From Oxalobacteraceae bacterium (GTDB lineage: Bacteria; Pseudomonadota; Gammaproteobacteria; Burkholderiales; Burkholderiaceae_D), in the NCBI GenBank assembly GCA_023259175.1, contig JAHFQV010000018.1:1-51067 (forward strand): a stretch of DNA of 51,067 bases, in the 5' to 3' direction. The notes below the pieces were generated by a model. It was not told the DNA's origin and made no database searches. It worked only from the letters and a program-made list of their open reading frames with translations. The position numbers were made by a program, and so were the translations under genes. Positions 1 through 15,500 of the stretch are shown here, piece by piece. The number at the start of each line of letters is the position of its first letter. Position 1 is the stretch's first letter.

Positions 1-3000
1 TTCAACCACCGCGCCCATTCCATTGATGCGGTAGATCTCACGTCCCGCTGCGTCGTACACGCTGCGGCTTTGGTAGTCGCTACTTGCGTTGCTGATGCTC
101 GCTTTGATGGTCGCTAGACTTGGTATCGCACTACCCGAATAATATATTCCAATCTTCGTGGTATGTACTTTCGTTTGAATGACATCACCCCAGGCATCGT
201 AAATGCGTTCACTCACAACACCAAAAGTATCGATTTGATAGACGAGACGATTATTGGTGTCGTAAATCATCACCCTGACATCGTCGACATTGTAAGTTCC
301 ACTAATGCCACTCACAGAACTTAAAGGTGCCGACGCGGAAACGATATTAAAATATCGCACTTTTTTAGTGACGTTTCCGGTGTTATCGTAGGTATATTCG
401 GTCACATGACCGGTCGCGTCTCCTTCGTAACGCAAACGATTGTGAATATCGTAGCTGTAACGATTCTGGTTATCGCGTGTACTGTCTTGTATCAGCGTGA
501 CTGCAGCTTGAAGAGATTCTGCTGTCAGAGCAGTCTCCGTTGGAATTCGATTGGCATAGCTGACGCGGGTCGTCACATTGCCATTGCCGTCGTATTCAAG
601 CGCGGTCACTTCGCCTTGGCTGCCGACTCTATAAATCAGTCGACCTGCCGCGTCATAAACATTACGTTCGAGTAAATCTTCAACACTACTTAACTTTAAT
701 TGCGCTTGGAGCGCTTCTATATTTTCCGGCGCATTTGATTCGTTAGGGCGGGCCAACACCGATTGAAGTACCCGTACTTGCTGTAACGATCCATTCGCAT
801 TGTATTCAAAGGATTTGACAGCGCCACTCGCCTCGACTTGATAAGCTAAGCGCTTATCTTGGGAGTAGAACATGAGGCTGAGTTCATCATTCACATCCGA
901 ACCTAGGTTTCCTAGGTCGGCAAAATTATCAACTGGACGAGCATAGCGAATTTGTTTATGCAAATTACCGAAATTGTCGTATCGGTAGGCAATTGCGCTG
1001 CCTAGCGCATTCACCTTTAGTGTCAAACGATTCTCGTGATCATAGACATAGCGAGTGTGCAGATCTACGGTAAGGTCAGCCACTTTCACCAACGCGTTCG
1101 CAACGGCTTTAAGCGTTTTAGCTGTGGCAACTGGAATCCGGTTCTTATATTCGATCTGATCTACTACATTACCGAAGTTGTCATATCTTGTTTCTTTAAC
1201 TTGACCGAGTGCATCGACTGCCAAGACTGGGCGACCTAGGGAATCAAAAAGAACATGAACTACTCGGTCTCTCAGACTATCTGCAACCGGGCTAGGTGCC
1301 GTTCCAACAATCCAACTCGACATGTCGATTTGATTTGCGAAATTTTTTGTAAGTACACGATTTCCCAATGCATCATAGGCATATTGCTCCACTTCTCCAG
1401 TACTGCTAATGCTAAAAGCTTGATGGCCGGTCGCATCATAAACGTGATAGCTAACTACATCCCTACCCGCATCTGCAACAACATAAGGATCTTCGTGTCT
1501 ATTCCAGCCATAAAACGATAATTTATTTGCGTAGGTTTTTTGCGACGATATGTTTCCATTTGCGTCGTAGGCAAATTTTGTGACCACACCACTTTCGTCA
1601 ACTTCCCATGCAAGTTTTCCTACCTTGTCATAGCCACGATAGGTGCTGAAATCGAAACTGGAATTTGCGGCATTTTCGGCTGCAGTAATTATGCTTTGAT
1701 CGCTATCATTTGCAATGTTCGATGTGATCCGTTTGTTGTAAACAACACGTCGAATAATTTCGCCTGCGCTGTCGTAGGTATACCGTGTCACATCCCCTGT
1801 CGCATCAAGCGTAAGTAGCAATTGACCCAAGGCATCATAAACAAAGCGCGTATGCAAATCCGTCCTTGCGTCTGCAATACTCGTGGCCGCGGATGCGAGT
1901 GTCGCTAGGGTAATTGGGGCAACATTCGACACTGGTTTTGCATAGGCGATTTTTTCGACTAGCTTTCCTTGCGCGTCGTACTTCATTTCCACCAGCGCTC
2001 CTACTGAATCAAGATGAAATACTTCGCGACCGGCAGCATCAAACACACTACGTTCCAAATGATCTCGCGCTCGATCGGAAACAAATTGCGACTTCAACTG
2101 CGCAAAACCCGGAACGACATCGTTCGCAGTCGGACGGGCGATAGCGTTCTTGTAGCTAATTTGATCGGTTACATTTCCAATCGCATCGTATATGCGCTCA
2201 CTAACAGCGCCTTCTGCATTGACTTGATAAACCAAGCGATTATCTTTATCGTAGACTAGGAAGCTGACCTCGTCAGCACTACTCATTGTCGGATTTGTAA
2301 AGTCTGTATTAGCATCAATCGCGACGGCATACCGTACTTGCTTCGTCAAATTACCGAACGCATCGTACTGATAGCTCGTGACTTGATTTTGGCTATTTGC
2401 TTGGCAAATCAATCTATTTTTGCTGTCGTAACTCGAACGCGTCAAGAGATCACGTTCAGCATCCCCAACCAGTGCTAGCGCATTCGCGATTGCGCTAGCT
2501 TCATGCGTCGTACCTAACGGAATTACGGTGGCATAAGACTTCTGTTCGATGACATTGCCATTCACATCGTATTGATACGCGACTACTGCGCCTACGCCAT
2601 TGACGCTAAAAATGAGGCGATTATTACTGTCGTACACCATATCAATTCGGGTGTCGGCATTTACGTTGCCTGTCACGGCTGGAACCGCACCAACAACCCA
2701 TGAACTCATGTTTATTCGATTGGCGTAAGTCACCTTTGATGCGAGGTTACCATGTGCATCATAGGATTTCTGGGTCACCGCGCCAGTGCCATCGATTGAA
2801 TAAATCTCGCGATTCGCGGCATCGTAAACGCTGTAGAAATACTTGTTTCCTTCTGAATTCATTGAGACGCTAGGAGCACTAATCTTATCCCAGTACACGA
2901 AATTAACACGTTCATCGTAGATGATCTTTGAAGTCGCATTTCCTCGTGCATCGTAAGTGTATTGCACAGCACAACCAAGTCCATCCACAGTCCAAGCTAA

Positions 3001-6000
3001 ACGGTTGGCTTTATCGTACAAACGGTAGATCTTATTATCCAATACGCTGGAAACAATGCTGCTGCCAACTTTTGCATGATTAAAGACAGTCCCTTGGATT
3101 AGTTTTCCGTTCGCGTCGTAGCGATTTTGTCGTGTATCACCTAAGGCATCTGAATTTGAAATCAAATTACCCTTTTCGTCGTAAGAGAAGTAATTGACTT
3201 GATCGCGCGTCACATCTGCAACCGCAGAAATGGCAGCTTCAACATTGGCTCTGTTAATGACGGTAGGAATGGCAATATAGGCTGCATATTGAATACGCTC
3301 AACTACCTGATTACGTGCATCGAATTTTTGCGACACAACCGCACCAGCACTGTCGATACCATAAATTTCACGACCGATGGCATCCAAAATGCTCAAGGAA
3401 ACGTGATCGTTCGCACCATCAGAAACGATTTGAGAACGAATTGAACTCAGGTCGTAAGGCGCTGCAATTGAAGACGGGCGAACAAGATGTTTGGCGTACA
3501 CAATATGCTGGGTGGTATTACTGTCTGCATCGTAGCGATGCTCAGTAATCATCCCTGTCGCGTCAATTTCGAAGACCAACCGGTGATCACTATCGTAGAC
3601 ACTTGAGGAAACTTGATCCGCGAGGTTCGCCTGGACTTGGCTTGGCGTGTCAGTAGACCCAATTAGGGTGTCAAATCGAATCGTTCTTAAAATTCGACCG
3701 CTTTGATCATAGGTAAACCCTGTGACATGCCCTATGCTATCGGCTACGAAAGCGAGGCGATTAAGGCTGTCATAACTAAAGCGCTTACGTGAATCACGTG
3801 ACACTTCCGCTAAAGTCGCAATAGCACCGCTAACTGCATTGGCTGTTCGCGCTGTTCCCGTCGGAAGCTTGTTGGCATACGCGATTTGCGCAACTACATT
3901 TCCGCGATTATCGTACTGGGTCGCTAGGACTCCGCCTACTCCATCGATCTCAAAAATCGGACGATTTGCTGTATCGAAAATTCGCGAAACGAGTTGGTCA
4001 CGGACCGGATCCTCGACCACTGTAGGCCTTGTACCTGGGACAAAATAGTCCGCGCTTATTCTATTTGCGTAGGAAAGAATTTCGATTTGATTGCCATTGC
4101 CATCATATCGGTAATGAACTACCGCACCCGTCCCATCAATACTCCACTCAACGCGACCGACACTATCAAAAAGTTGGTATTGACCCAGGTCGGTTTTTGC
4201 GTTTCGAGAAATTCGCCCCCAAATCGTATCAATATTTTCGTCAAAGTTTAGGTCGGATACCCTGATTGCAATTGCGTAGTGCAATGTACCGATCAGCTTT
4301 TGATTTGCGTCATAGAAATTTTTTGTAACGTAACCTGATTCATCAATCGTATACACCAATTGATTTTCCGCGTCATATACAAATCGTTTGACCGCACCCA
4401 AGCTATCAATTTGCGCAATTAGATTTCCTTCTTTGTCATATCGCATTTTCTGAGAAATGCGGAAACCATTTGTATCGGTGATACTTTCAATACGACGTCC
4501 GGCACCGTCATAAATGTGTTCCGTGACCAGCCCACTCGGCTTGGTGATCCGAATTAAGTCACCGCGTGTGTTATAGGCATACTGGGTGGTGAGATTTAAT
4601 CCATCTGGATTCTCGCTACTATTAGGATCAATCGTCTGACTGATCATTTGCCCTTTTAAATCGAAAGTAGTCACAGTAACTGTACCGTTCGGCTCGCGCA
4701 CAGCGATCTGTTCACCTTTGGCATTGTATTGATATCGCGTAGTCAGATTGAGCCCATCGGGATCCACGCTTCGACTCAGAATGCGATTCACGGCATCATA
4801 GGTATAAGCCGTTTTCACGCCAGTATTATCAATCTCAAGGACTAGCCGGCCCAATTCATCATAGCTATCAACAACAAGCCCAAGCGAGGAATTTTTGCTT
4901 ATCAGCTCGCCTTTTTTATCGTAGTTGAAATTTGTCGACGAACCATTGCCGTCTACAATACTTTGTACTTGGCCAAAACGATTGTGAACAGTCGTTACAC
5001 TCACACCATCTGGCGTTGTCATCGTCGTGCTACGACGCGCGGTATCATAGCTAAATCGTGTGGTGTTTCCCAGCGCATCTGTTTGCGTCAGAGTTCGACC
5101 AAAAGCATCGTAGCTAGTATTATTGGATGCGCCTAAAGCATTGCTCTGTTTGATCACATGATCGAAGCCATCGTACTCTTGCGTAGCGACATTGCCATTA
5201 CCGTCGACTCGTTTTATCACCCGCCCGTTAATACCAATTTCATTCGAACGCGTAACATTGATTTGTCCTACACCCGAAACACTGCCAACGACGTTACCGC
5301 GCTTATCGTAAATCGTCTTCGTCGAATCTAATTGATTGCTCGCATCGAGTACAACGGTATTCGAAATTTGAGCGCCGAACGGATCATTTTGAAATACTCG
5401 ATCATTACCCAACTCGTCAACGGCGTGCGTAAGGTGTCCTAAGGCATCATAGCTAAATCCTTGTACACTATTATTGCCGAGCTTCGCGTTCTTCGCGACA
5501 TTGAAGGCTTGGCCCGCATCAAAATTTTCTATTGCACTTAATCGCCCACCGCTTAAATTACTTAAGGATTCGACCGACAAGGCACTCGCGTATCGCGAAA
5601 TGCAAATGACTTGGCCGAGATCGTTATATTGATTTTCGGTGACCTCTCCCAACGCATTGACGCTAAAACGTAAATGCCCAACATCGTCATAGAAAAATAC
5701 GCTGCGATTGCCGCCGACCTCAATTCGACTACAACGATTACCAAACGCGTCATAGGTAAAGCGTGTTGCATGCCCCATCCAAATTGCGTCAACTTCAGCC
5801 GCGCTCTTGTCTAAGGTAATTAGACTCACACTCGCGCCAGACAATTCCGCAACGATACGTCCTTCAATATCAAAGCGCCGCAATACACTACGTTGCTCAT
5901 CCGTACCTAAAGCGCTGGCAATACCACTCAAATTTCCGTGCGAATCATAAACAAACTGAGACACGCTTCCTTCAGCATTGGTCTGAGTCGACAAGCGTCC

Positions 6001-6510
6001 GAGTGCATCCCAAGTATTTACCACGACATGGTCTTCAATGCTTACGACAGGACGTAAATCGCTGAGTTTTGCGCTTTGCGTAATCGAGCCTGAAACTTTG
6101 TTGGCGTAACGAAGCATCCTTGTCGTCTGACCATCTAGGTCATAGCTTATCTCCGTTAAATACCCTGCTCCGTCGATCTCTGCGATTTTTTGATTTAGTT
6201 GATTAAAGTAGCGATAAACATGTTTGTCCGAACTCGGCGTGTACTGCCAGTAAGTAAATGAGTCTAATTGATTATTCTGATTGTAGTTATCAAACCAACT
6301 CCAGGCCCATCCCGTCAATGGCTTGCTCATCGCGATTTCTTCTACGACATTTCCGGCCAAATCATAGCGATATTCGACGACATATCCGTCCGCATCAATC
6401 GTTGCACGAACTCTACCGTCATGGTTCATCAATTGGAAATTGGCTCTATCGTTAGCTTCCTTGCCCAAACTTACAGTTCTGAGGCCTGATGTGACATTTT
6501 GGGTGTAAAT
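1..6510 (-). repeat. Main YD/Rhs block with nested super-repeat, open at left edge
   Basis: Residues about 5776-7945 and beyond. The first part holds classical YD repeats (YDAFGRTLTQTDALGN, YDAVNRILSRSVDPDG). From about 4300 to 1 the repeats become composite units of about 65-75 residues: [VI]-Y-D-x-x-x-R-x-x-x-x-[IV]-D-x-x-G-x-V-x-x-x-x-Y-D-x-x-G-N-x-x-x-x-x-x-Y-A-N, joined by helical linkers with R-D. Six to seven composites form a super-repeat of about 455 residues. Equivalent points are found near 4040, 2690 and 1300. The last residues before the edge are still in a YD unit, so the block continues outside. Confidence 0.88.
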
Positions 6511-9500
6511 AGCGGAGGTCACAGCAGAATTAAGCGCGTCGCCGCTATAAGATGCCTCGATCGCGTTGGCACCCGCCGGCAAATCGCAATGCGCAAGCAC
6601 CAAATTCGCCACGCCATCCACCACGAGCGCCGTCCCAAGAACGGTTTTCCCGCTCACAAAAGTGACGATCCCTGTGGCGACATCACCACTCACAGTCGCA
6701 CTCAATGTGAGTGCTTGACCCTGCTTAATCGAACCAGCATTGCTTGCGACCTTAATCGCAACGGACTTTCCGGCGACAGATTCGAGTAAGCTCAACGACA
6801 TACTAGGCGCATTTGCGATATCGCCTTCGTACACAGCAGTCAATCGATCACTACCTGCGGGCAAATTACTAAGAACTAGCGATGCTTTCCCTAAATTGAG
6901 CTGCGCACTTCCTAAACGCTTTGAGCCATTGTAGAAACTCACGATCCCTGTCGCGGCATGGTCTGGCGCTCCGAATACCTGTGCATTCAAAACCACCTCG
7001 GCCCCAACACCAACCATCTTTGACGACACGGTAAGGTTGATTTGTGACGCGAATTTATCGACGTTAGGGTTAGGGCTATAAGCCGCACTGCGCAAATCGT
7101 TATTCATGTCGCCGGAATATACGGCCTTCGCGCGTGTCAACATACCCTGCAGATGTGGCACCTCCAATACCGCTCTTCCCGCAACAACTTGAACGACACC
7201 CAGTACATTAGCAAACTCATCGACAAAGCGAACCGTACCTGTCGGAGCCGCACCATTAATTGAAGCGACTAGCCGTATCGCGCCCGTGTTTTGAATCGTT
7301 TCACTCGTGAACTGTAAAACGTCGTTATAACTAGAGTTCGTTTGTCTTGGCGTATCAAGATTCACGGTATAGTGAGTTGAAAGATTGTTCTCATCTCCTT
7401 CATAGCTAATCGTTGTCAATGTCCAATGCGCGTCAAGTAGGCGATCTGGAACAAGAATTTCTACATAGCCGTCTTGTAAAACGCCCTCTACTAAACGGTC
7501 TGCAATTTCATCGTTAAAGCTGAGCAGAATCTTTCCTGTTGGCTGGTGTCCGCCATTTACTCTCACCTTAATTTTACTAATGAATTCTGCGTTCGAATTA
7601 CCACTCGCGACGATCTCGCGTTCGTAGGCAATCACGGGCTGGATTTTCTGGACGCTGAATATCGCAACCGAAGACGATGCCGAAGTGATCGTTTTCCCGC
7701 TATCACCTGAATAAACAGCGTGAATTTGATTGACACCAATCGGGAAATTATTCAATGTGAGCGTAGCATATCCAGAACTATCTAGGGATGAACTTCCCAA
7801 CAGTTCACTGCCATTAAAGAATGAAACCGTACCGCCCAGCCCCCAAATATTACTGGTGGCCTGTGCCCGCAAAGTAATTTCACTCCCGAGGACATGGGAT
7901 GCAGTGTCACCAAGAATCCCCACGGTCAATTGCAAAGGTCTCACCGCATCAATACTGACACTGACCGCATCAGAAGTTCCTACGTAGCTTTGATTTCCCC
8001 AAGCTTCTATGTGCGCAGTAATTTCCCTGGTAGATCCGAGCATCGCCTCGGTAACCACTGCGGTCGCGACCACCCGCCCGTCCCTATCGACCCAACCAGT
8101 TTGAAATCCTGTCTCGCCCATTTTGAAAGCGACGACACCACCGGAAAGCATTTCAGGAACTGTTAAAACCATCGTCATGATGTCACCCAAATGGAGTACT
8201 TTTGGATTTACTATCAGACTCGGTTTTAGAACGCGAGGCGTGACGCTCAAGATTTTCTGAGGGAAGGTAGAAAATTGGAATTCACTCTTAGCGTAATTCT
8301 CATCGCCAGAGTAAACAGCTCGAATTGCATACTGCCCGACGTGAAGATTTCTTAAATCCAGTTGCGCTCTCCCTTCTTTTACTTCAGCGCTTCCTAATAA
8401 AATTTGTCCTGAAAAATAACTTACTGTTCCCGTTGGCGGGTTGGCATCCGCTTTCACACTCACTTGCGAAGTGAGTGACACCAAGTCACCGTAGCTTGAA
8501 GTACCCGAGTAATCATCCAATAAAGTGTGGGTTTCTTGCTTTGTTGGCACGCCATCCGTCGATGTATCGGGACTGACAAAAACCCCGTATGACCACAGCC
8601 AATCATCCTTAATGCTGGGCGAATTATTTATATCGCCTGAATAAGCAGCTCCGAAATACATAGGACGATCTTGCGTTACCTGCGGTCTAAATTTCAGCGT
8701 CGCCACGCCATTTATCACAGGCGCTGTTCCTATAGGCTGCAAAGTATCATTATCAAAGAAAGTGACGCTTCCTTTCGGATCACTTCCAGAAGTACTCACG
8801 ATGTGCACGCTCAAACTAAGATCGCTACCTGCAGGTAAGCGACTATGATTTGGTATCGACATCGAAAAATCTATCTTCGTCGGCGCCGCCGAATCGTGCA
8901 CCGCCAAACTGACATAATCTGAAACGCTTTCATTGTGATTGAGATCCCCCGCATATCGCACCGTGAGGCGGTGCGAACCAACGGCTAGATTTGTAACACT
9001 GCTCATCGCAATACCATTGACCAATTCGGCCGAACCGATCAATACCGTTTCATCATAAAAATATACACGGCCTGTAGGAATAGTTTGAAATTCATCACGT
9101 AAATTTGCGGTGAGCACAACCGTACCGCCAAAATCTCCATTACTCAAACTCGCGGCATTCAGTGAAACATTCGTCGCAGCCTTGACTATGTCTTGCAGCA
9201 AATCGATACGACTCAATTCATTTCGCGCGTCTCCTTGATATACCGCAGAAATGCGATGCTGGCCAACCTTTAAATTTGACACGAAAATTTGCGCTTTTCC
9301 GTTCTCCACAATGGTTTCGCCCAAACGCGTCCCATCGCTATCGAAGAACACTACTTGCCCGCTTGCTTGATCACCTTCCACATTAACAAGTAATGGAATT
9401 GAAGCACCATAAATTCGGGGCGAATTCACTTGTCCAGCGCTTACAGACGACCGCGCTTTAGCGCTCAAATTTAGGTTAACAATACTTGGCAAATTCCTCG

Positions 9501-12500
9501 CATCGCCGACATAACTTGCAGAGACCGGATCGAGTAAGCCGGTGTCAACTACACTTAAAGTGGCGCTCACAGCACTAAAACCTTCGTCTTCGGCTAAATT
9601 TGCGACGCCAAGCACCCGCCCATATTGATCAAAGAAAGTAATAGCACCTGTCGGGTTCACGCCGGAAACCTGGGCTCTTAGCAGCCGCACTCTTTCAGTT
9701 GCAGGCCCAGTCACCGTGCTAGTCAAAGAAATCGTGGTAGGTATTACCGCAACTCGCGAAGTAGCCCACCAATAATTTAAATTTATACTTGACGAATTTT
9801 GCGAATCGCCAGAATATCCGGCTGACAAATACATACTTCCCTGCGGTAGATCGCGCGTTTTAAAAATCGCCAAGCCATCGACTACGTTTGCGCTACCCAG
9901 CAAGCGACTTTGGCTATAAAAGCTCACGGTACCTGTGGGATGCTGGCCCACGACATGGGCCACAATCTGCATCTCGGATCCGACTATTCCTAACACTTTC
10001 GGAAGCTCAAGTTCCACAGAACTCGATGCGACTACATTGACCTCTAGATCAACACTTCCATATCCATCTGGCGTGCTTTGATTACCGGACTTAAAGACGA
10101 CCTGGACTGCGTGTTTACCGGGCAGCCCCAAATCTCTACCGCGCAATGAAAAGACTTGCTGAGCAGACCCAAACGACGACCACAATTTTCCGTCGCAAAA
10201 TACGTAAAATACGCCGTCTTTGCGTCCCTGCTCAAACCGAATACCGAAATCAGAACTATCGTTCTGAGTAATATTCAGCGAACTCTGTGCCACCGAAAAC
10301 GGAACCGACAAAGTACGCACCGTTTGCACAAATAATCCAGAATCACTCACGGAATAACTAGCGTCGCCCGAGTAAACTGCACGCACCGAATTTGCACCAA
10401 TGTGCAGATTTTTTGTTGTAAAACTCGCGACACCGTTATCAACACGCGCACTACCCAACAATTGATTGTCACTGTAAAAAGCGACCGTTCCTGTCGCTGC
10501 AAACTCATTTGATTGCAGCTTAGCTTTAAAAGTAAGGGGAGCCCCAAAAATCGCTTCCGAACTCGGCAATTCTAGGCTCAATTCATTTTTAATACGTGTG
10601 TCAGCAAGCGGGCTTGATGCGCTCACGTTCGTATATATGAGAGAAGCGTCACGAGCAACAGCACCCGGATTATTTGCATCACCGTCGTAACTCAAACTCA
10701 CGCCCAAATAATCTGAATACGAATCTGTCGCTGATTTAATATTGGCACCCGTAATAATAAGGTGTGCGTAACCATCGACAATGGCAGCAGCACCGAGATA
10801 GCCATACTTTCCGATGCTCGAATTAAAAGCTTGGAAATGCACTTTACCCGTCGGTGAAGTACCACCGCTTACCTTGGCGATAAATTCGTAATTCGAATTT
10901 TGACTTAGGAAGTTCCAACCACCACCACCTTGCACTAGTGCGAGTACAGGGCGCTTCGAGTTTTCTGAAGCATTCACTTCGAATGAAACAGGCGTCGAAA
11001 TAGTCATCGACTGATGATAATTATCGTACCCTTCAAATCTGGCGGTAATATGGTGGGTACCTACCGAAGGCTGAGGTAAAGTAACCGATGCACGCCCTTG
11101 TTGAACCGCGGCCGAATAACTGACATCGCCATCGTAAAAATAAACGGTACCATGCACGTGTCCATTCCCGTCGCTCGGGAATGTCAAATTCAGGTCAACA
11201 CTTTCGTCTCCCGCCAAACTAGTTTTAGACACGGCAAGGACAGGCACAACGGGCGCAGTCTCTACCCTGAGGTGATGCACAGGCGAGTAACTCGATGCAT
11301 TGTAGTCATCCCCAGAATACGTCGCCGTAATATCAAAGTCGTACCATCCTGGACTACTTGCAGCTTCTAATACCGCCATTCCATTCACGACTTCTGCAAC
11401 ACCCCAAACTTGGAAATGATTATCGATGAAGGTCACATGCCCTGTAGGTGCATTGCCACTAACATGAACGCTTAATCGATAAGGCGCACCATAATTAACG
11501 ACTGTATTTCCTTGAATTTCTTGTAAAGCGGTGGACGATGCTTGCACATCTACTGCGATCAGGTTTGACATCGTAGCGCTATTCAATTCATCGCCTTCAA
11601 ATACCGCACGAATCTCCTGACGACCAGCTTTTACACGTGGCAATTCTATCGTTGCCAAGCCATTCTCAATTTCAGCACTACCTAAGACGAGATCACCGGA
11701 CAAAAACTTTACCTGACCATGCTGAGACGCGTTTCCGAATGCTGCACTAAGGCGTAGCGCGGTGCTAGAGTTCAATTCTGTCCGTGACGAGACAAGTACG
11801 AGCGTAGACGGCGCGCGCACGATCGTTTCAGACGACGCAACTGAGCGCACACTCGCATTATGAATATCGCCTGAATATACAGCTTGCAGTTGATGCCCGC
11901 CTAGTGTCAAATTGTTGACAGTCAAGGTCGCCAGGCCAGCAACTAAATTTGCGCTCCCAAGCAATCGACCTTCATCAAAGAAACTCACCGTTCCCGTTGG
12001 ATGATCCCCTGCAATTCGCGCCTCCAAATGCAGAGGCGTACCGACTTCGGTCGATGCGGCTGAAGTATTGAGAACAACCGTAGTATCGACACCATAAACC
12101 GAAATTTGTTGCGACGCTGACGTGCTGGCTGCGTTATATGCATCACCGACATATACAGCGCGCACTGTTTGGAGTCCTCCAGGCATTGCGACGGTCAAAC
12201 TGGCAGCGTTATTTTCAACAAGCCCTTCACCTAATAACTGTGTGCCGGTAAAAAACTGAACTCTTCCTGAAATACGAGCGGCGCCCGAAATCTGCGCGGT
12301 GAACGATTGCAAGTTACTTACGCCATTGAGCACTGCTTGCGTGTTCAATTTCACTTGTGTTTCAACAGGCAAAACGATTAATTTTTGCGTCGCCGATATA
12401 CACGGATTATTATCTAAGTCACCCGAAAATACCGCGCGGAGATTGTATTCACCAACCGGCAAAGATGAAAGGGTAAGCGATGCTGTAGTGGTGACATTTG

Positions 12501-15500
12501 CGGTCGTTGCGAGTAGCGTATCGCCATTAAAAATCGAAACGGTACCAGAAGCCCAATACGAAGGTCGCACTAGGTCTGCCATGTCAATAATTACCTGAAC
12601 CGCCGCCCCGTATTTGACTTGATTATTCGCATTCTTAATACTGTCTGCAAAACGAACACCAGCACTTGGGTTATTGAGATTTCCTATTGGGAACGAGTTA
12701 TCTAGACCACCTACGACTTGCAACGTAACTTCGTTTGATACATTTGTATCGGCCCATTCACTGCCATCGGAACTTAAAACGGCTCGAATTAAACGATTAC
12801 CGCCACGGGGTAAAGACACACTCAGGGTCGCACTGTTTCCGTTTAGACTGGCTACACCTAATGGGATACTTCCGTCAAAAAACGTGACCTTCCCATTGAA
12901 ATTATCAGGATGGGGTTCCGCTAGATTGGCCAGATCAATCTGGGTTGACAAGCTCACGGTCTCACCCGCAGAAAGCGTTAACGAATTCGACGAGAGTAAC
13001 AAAGGTATTTCACGCTTTTGTTGGCTCGGCGTAATGTATGTATACGCCCCAATACTGTGAGTCGGCGAATAGAATTCATCTCCCGCATAAAATGCATCAA
13101 CCGACACATAGGAAGACAAAGAAGGCCGCGCTACCGAAACAAGCGATGCAATGCCGTTGATAATCTCTGCACTACCGATCTCGATACCTGAAAGACTGTC
13201 CTTAAATAACACGCTCCCGGTCGGGTAATGCCCTAGCCTTTGTGATTTACTGTAATCTGCCGAAATGACGAACGCTTCATTGACTTCCAATGTCGACTTA
13301 GATGCCGTCACCGTGCAAGCTGGGGTCATTCCATTCACTTTTAGATCGATGTACTGCACCGCTGTGGCGTTACTCTGATCGCCAGAATAAATCATTCGAA
13401 GTTTATGATCGCCGCGAGGCAAAAGAACATTACTCAATGTCAATTGTGTATTGCCATTTTGGGTGACTTGAGTTTGTCCAAGAGCGATGCCCCGCTCATC
13501 GACAACAGTGACATATCCATTAGGCGAATTCCCCTCAACATGAATACCAAGACTCAGGTCTTCGCCGCTAGTTAATTCACTCCGATTCTGATAATTTATA
13601 CTCAGCACAGGCGCGACTCTATCTTGGACTACACGTGCCCCCACGCTTGTTGCGTTAAGCTCGTCACCCGCGTACGTTACGCAGATATCGTCAACCGAAA
13701 TACTTGATGCCGCAGCATAAAATACGGCTCGCCCGTTTTCGAGTAATCTTGTTCCTAAGAGATTTTTATTGCCATCAAAAAAGCTTACAACGCCGTGCGG
13801 ATTAAATCCCTCAACCCGAACAAATGCGCCGATGACATCGCCCCCCGATACCTGTAGCTTCTCAACAAAAAAGCTAGTATGTGTCGTCTTTGCATCCACC
13901 AGTTCGGCAATGATGTTGGATCGACTAAGCGCATTGTTTCCGTCACCCGAGTAAACGGCCTCTAGCTGATCAAGCCCGACGGGAATATTTTGAATATTTA
14001 AAGTTGCAACCCCATGTACAACATCGGCTCTGCCTAAGAACTGCCCGGGGCGATTATAAAAGCTAACTGTACCGACCGGATTATGGCCTTGAACCTGCGC
14101 CACTAAGGTGAAGGATTCCCCGGCTTGCACTTGCGTCTGACGCGAAGTAAGTGTTACGCTGGTTTGCGCCTGAGAAATGACTTCAGTCGAGTCGATCGAC
14201 TGACTTGCACCATGGTTTTCATCGCCCAAATAAACAGCGTGCAAATTATTGACACCGACCGCCAAAGTATTCACCCGAAGTTGGGCAATTCCAGATTGCA
14301 CAAGTGCATATCCTATCGCGTTTAAACCACTATAGAAAACAACCTGCCCAGTGACATCAGTGCCAGAAACGTTCGCCGTTAAACCAAGGTCACTGCCATA
14401 GGTTGTGGCACTAGCATCGAGTGCTAGTGTTGTCGTAGTTTCTGCGGCCAACAATGCCCTATCTTGAATGGCATTTGACGATGAACCTGCATATTGCTCG
14501 TCCCCCGAGTAAACTGCACTGATCGCAACATCCGTGGTAGGTAAATTTCGTGTGCTGAAGGTCGCGACACCACCGCTAATTAATGCACTTCCGATGATAT
14601 GGTCGCCCGCAAAAAAACTAACAGTGCCACCAAATTTCGGAACAGTATTTGCTTGACTATAATTCGAAATGGTTGCTACAAAGGTGTGCAAGCCATTTAC
14701 GCCGCCTTCTTGACTAATTTTCCTAAGCTCTAACTGAGTCGCACTTCCAAGGATATTTAAAGCAACTCCGATCCCATTACCCAACTTCGAGGTATCCACA
14801 GGTGTCGCGAGCCTATTGACCGAAAAGACATTAGACTGCTTGTCGTACACTGTTTGCGTTACGAAGCCTAGGCTGTCCACAGACCAATTGAGGCGACCTA
14901 AAGAGTCATAAAACTTCCATGCTTTTTGATCAGTCAAAGATGGGTTTGGGCGCAGCTGATCGACTTTAAGATCTAAAACATTTTGAGGCAAAACTTGGTC
15001 TACGCTCGTATCAAATCCCAAGGATAAAATAGGCAAGCGAGCGCCATCTACATGATTGGCATAACGAATCGAATAGGTTTCGTGGTTTGCAGCATCATAA
15101 ACATACTCGGTCAGTAATCCAGAGGCATCCACTTCTGCTGATTTTCGACCTGCCTGGTCATACAAGCTGAAAGTTTTTGTCCCATCTGATTTCAAAGATA
15201 AACGTACTCGCCCTTCAGTGTCTCGCCAGTATCGTATTTGATCAATTGAATGAGCACCATCACTACGTAAGCTAGATATCAACTCACCGGCTCTATTGAA
15301 GAACGATGTCGTCGTAATCCCATTTATAGCAATCTCTTTGACGCTGTTTTTGACATCGTCATAGACGTAACTCGTAATCCCACCAGCCATATCACTTAGC
15401 GCAGTAATTCGACCCAAACCATCGTAGACATAGTTTGTGATGCCAGCATTACTCTCGGCATTTTGGGCAGCACTGATCGGGTCAATTTTCTTGATCAATT

